Origin: Planctomycetota bacterium
GTDB taxonomy: Bacteria > Planctomycetota > Phycisphaerae > Sedimentisphaerales > Anaerohalosphaeraceae
Reading direction: 5' to 3'
Length of the DNA stretch: 64,000 nt
NCBI GenBank assembly: GCA_019456225.1
Contig: VRUI01000011.1
Coordinates: forward strand, 1 to 64,000
Position 1 is the first letter of the stretch. Each line of letters begins with the position of its first letter. Positions 63,126 to 64,000 of this stretch are shown here, in pieces. A model generated the notes under the pieces. It was not told the origin of the DNA. It was given only the letters and a program-made list of their open reading frames with translations, and made no database searches. The translations under genes and the position numbers were made by a program.

Positions 63126-64000
63126 ATGGCACCAAGGATCATTAAAATCGTATTGGCGTTGGCAGTCGCCTGTGTGCTAATTATAATAGTTATTTCGCGA
63201 TCATCGGATGATGTAGTATCGGCTTCTGCAGAAGTCGCAATGAGATCTTTTGAAATTACATATAACGTGAAAGTCGAAGATGTCCCGGCCGATGCTAATG
63301 AAGTGAAGGTCTGGATACCTGTTCCGATAGATCGCAAGGCCCAGAAGCTGCACTATTTCCGCGTCGCCGACGATGTACCTTATACAGTTCTTGAAGAGTC
63401 CAAGTACGGTAATAACTATATTGTTTTCGATCTTGATGAAACGTCAATTTCGCGATTACGCAGCGACGGCCTTGAAGTTGTCTTCTGCGTGACACGATAC
63501 CAGAACCGCCCCCTTGAAAGTTCCTGGAGGGAGGATCAGGCAGAAAGCGACGAACAGATCGAGATGTACCTGGCTCCTAACAACCTTGTTCCGATAAACG
63601 GCAGGATCGCCGATGAAGCAAAACGAGTCGCCGGTCATATGAAAGGCCGGTTTGCCCGGTCGAAAGTACTTTATGAGCATATCGTCAAGACTGTAAGCTA
63701 TGACAAAAGGGGCAGCGGATGGGGAAGAGGGGACGCTCTTTACGCATGCGATGTTCGCAAGGGAAACTGTACCGATTTTCATGCGCTCTTTATTGGCGAA
63801 CTGCGGTCTCTGGGAATTCCGGCGAGATTTACGATCGGCTTTGGCATTCCTCAAGACAAAACTGAAGGCGAATTGAGCTACCACTGCTGGGCTCAATTCT
63901 ATATAGACGGAAAAGGCTGGCTTCCTGTCGATGCGTCGCAGGCAAGCATGGCATTGGAAAAACTGGCCGACTGTTTCGCGGCAGTGGACGAACACAGGGT
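63126..64000 (+). CDS. Transglutaminase-like protein (open at the window end)
   Basis: The frame starts at ATG 63126 (GGAGG nine bases ahead) and continues, without stop, past 64000. After an N-terminal membrane or signal segment (about 5-23) come a beta-domain (FEITYNVKVEDVPADANEVK) and a transglutaminase core: Cys in KGNCTDFHALF, His in YHCWAQF and Asp in LPVDAS, the normal triad. The prelude ALYACDVRKGNC is typical of this superfamily of secreted cysteine proteases/transglutaminases. The 3' end and therefore the final domain layout are unknown. Confidence 0.9.
   Translation, partial: MAPRIIKIVLALAVACVLIIIVISRSSDDVVSASAEVAMRSFEITYNVKVEDVPADANEVKVWIPVPIDRKAQKLHYFRVADDVPYTVLEESKYGNNYIVFDLDETSISRLRSDGLEVVFCVTRYQNRPLESSWREDQAESDEQIEMYLAPNNLVPINGRIADEAKRVAGHMKGRFARSKVLYEHIVKTVSYDKRGSGWGRGDALYACDVRKGNCTDFHALFIGELRSLGIPARFTIGFGIPQDKTEGELSYHCWAQFYIDGKGWLPVDASQASMALEKLADCFAAVDEHR

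Overview
The window looks like chromosomal DNA of a planctomycete, most likely class Phycisphaerae (Sedimentisphaerales-like). This is inferred from protein families, not from a marker gene. The families are: a hydrazine-synthase-alpha-like PD40/cytochrome c protein, a PQQ-type beta-propeller remnant, a DUF1559-style prepilin-like protein with a C-terminal FNDGHVD motif, a BlaI/BlaR1 (M56) pair with a planctomycete-style mosaic tail, a sulfatase fragment, and two SSS sodium/solute symporters. kdsA and the SGLT-type sugar genes fit a Gram-negative heterotroph that eats sugars or polysaccharides. No rRNA, tRNA or CRISPR array was recognised.

Layout: 1-155, 3' end of a group II intron and a gene-end hairpin. 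156-5568 (minus), sugar block: phosphomannose isomerase, NusG-type antiterminator, SGLT-like symporter, galactokinase-like GHMP kinase, small membrane protein. 6146-10510, a hybrid histidine kinase and a REC-kinase partner. 10566-12838 (minus), a YkgJ-type cysteine-cluster protein and miaB. 13210-16994, a decayed zone in which a Na/Pi transporter sits between two chimeric pseudogenes (PQQ propeller/kinase tail and ornithine cyclodeaminase/sulfatase). 17076-23608 (minus), a 2,029-residue BlaR1-like sensor and BlaI with two operator dyads. 23794-32055, leuS, CYTH phosphatase/cyclase, lipid kinase, kdsA, radical SAM protein, small ORF, tyrosine recombinase. 32488-35984 (minus), membrane NDP-sugar dehydratase and a membrane protein. 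36426-42957, small coiled-coil protein, symporter with an Ig/cadherin-like insert, S9 peptidase, L-serine dehydratase. 42993-43384, a 28-bp tandem array. 43591-49314, GAF-GGDEF cyclase, then a YtrA-type GntR/ABC operon and a prepilin-like protein. 49452-55159 (minus), ileS and the PD40/cytochrome c protein. 55298-59795, a nucleotidyltransferase pair, a membrane protein and polA. 60171-64000, DUF1540, CBS and lipoprotein genes, an intact IS4-family element, and a transglutaminase-like gene running off the end.

The strongest unexplained signal is in the intergenic DNA. Several small repeat families recur at gene ends and gene starts: a hairpin just after stop codons (core TCAAACTGACC), a hairpin just before start codons with an adjacent GAGG and T-run, a 110-bp dispersed repeat that supplies the ribosome-binding site of a radical SAM gene, and long inverted repeats after leuS and polA. 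The most striking single locus is the BlaR1-like gene, with a very long multi-domain extracytoplasmic tail and clear BlaI dyads in front of its operon. None of this has been tested by database search here.
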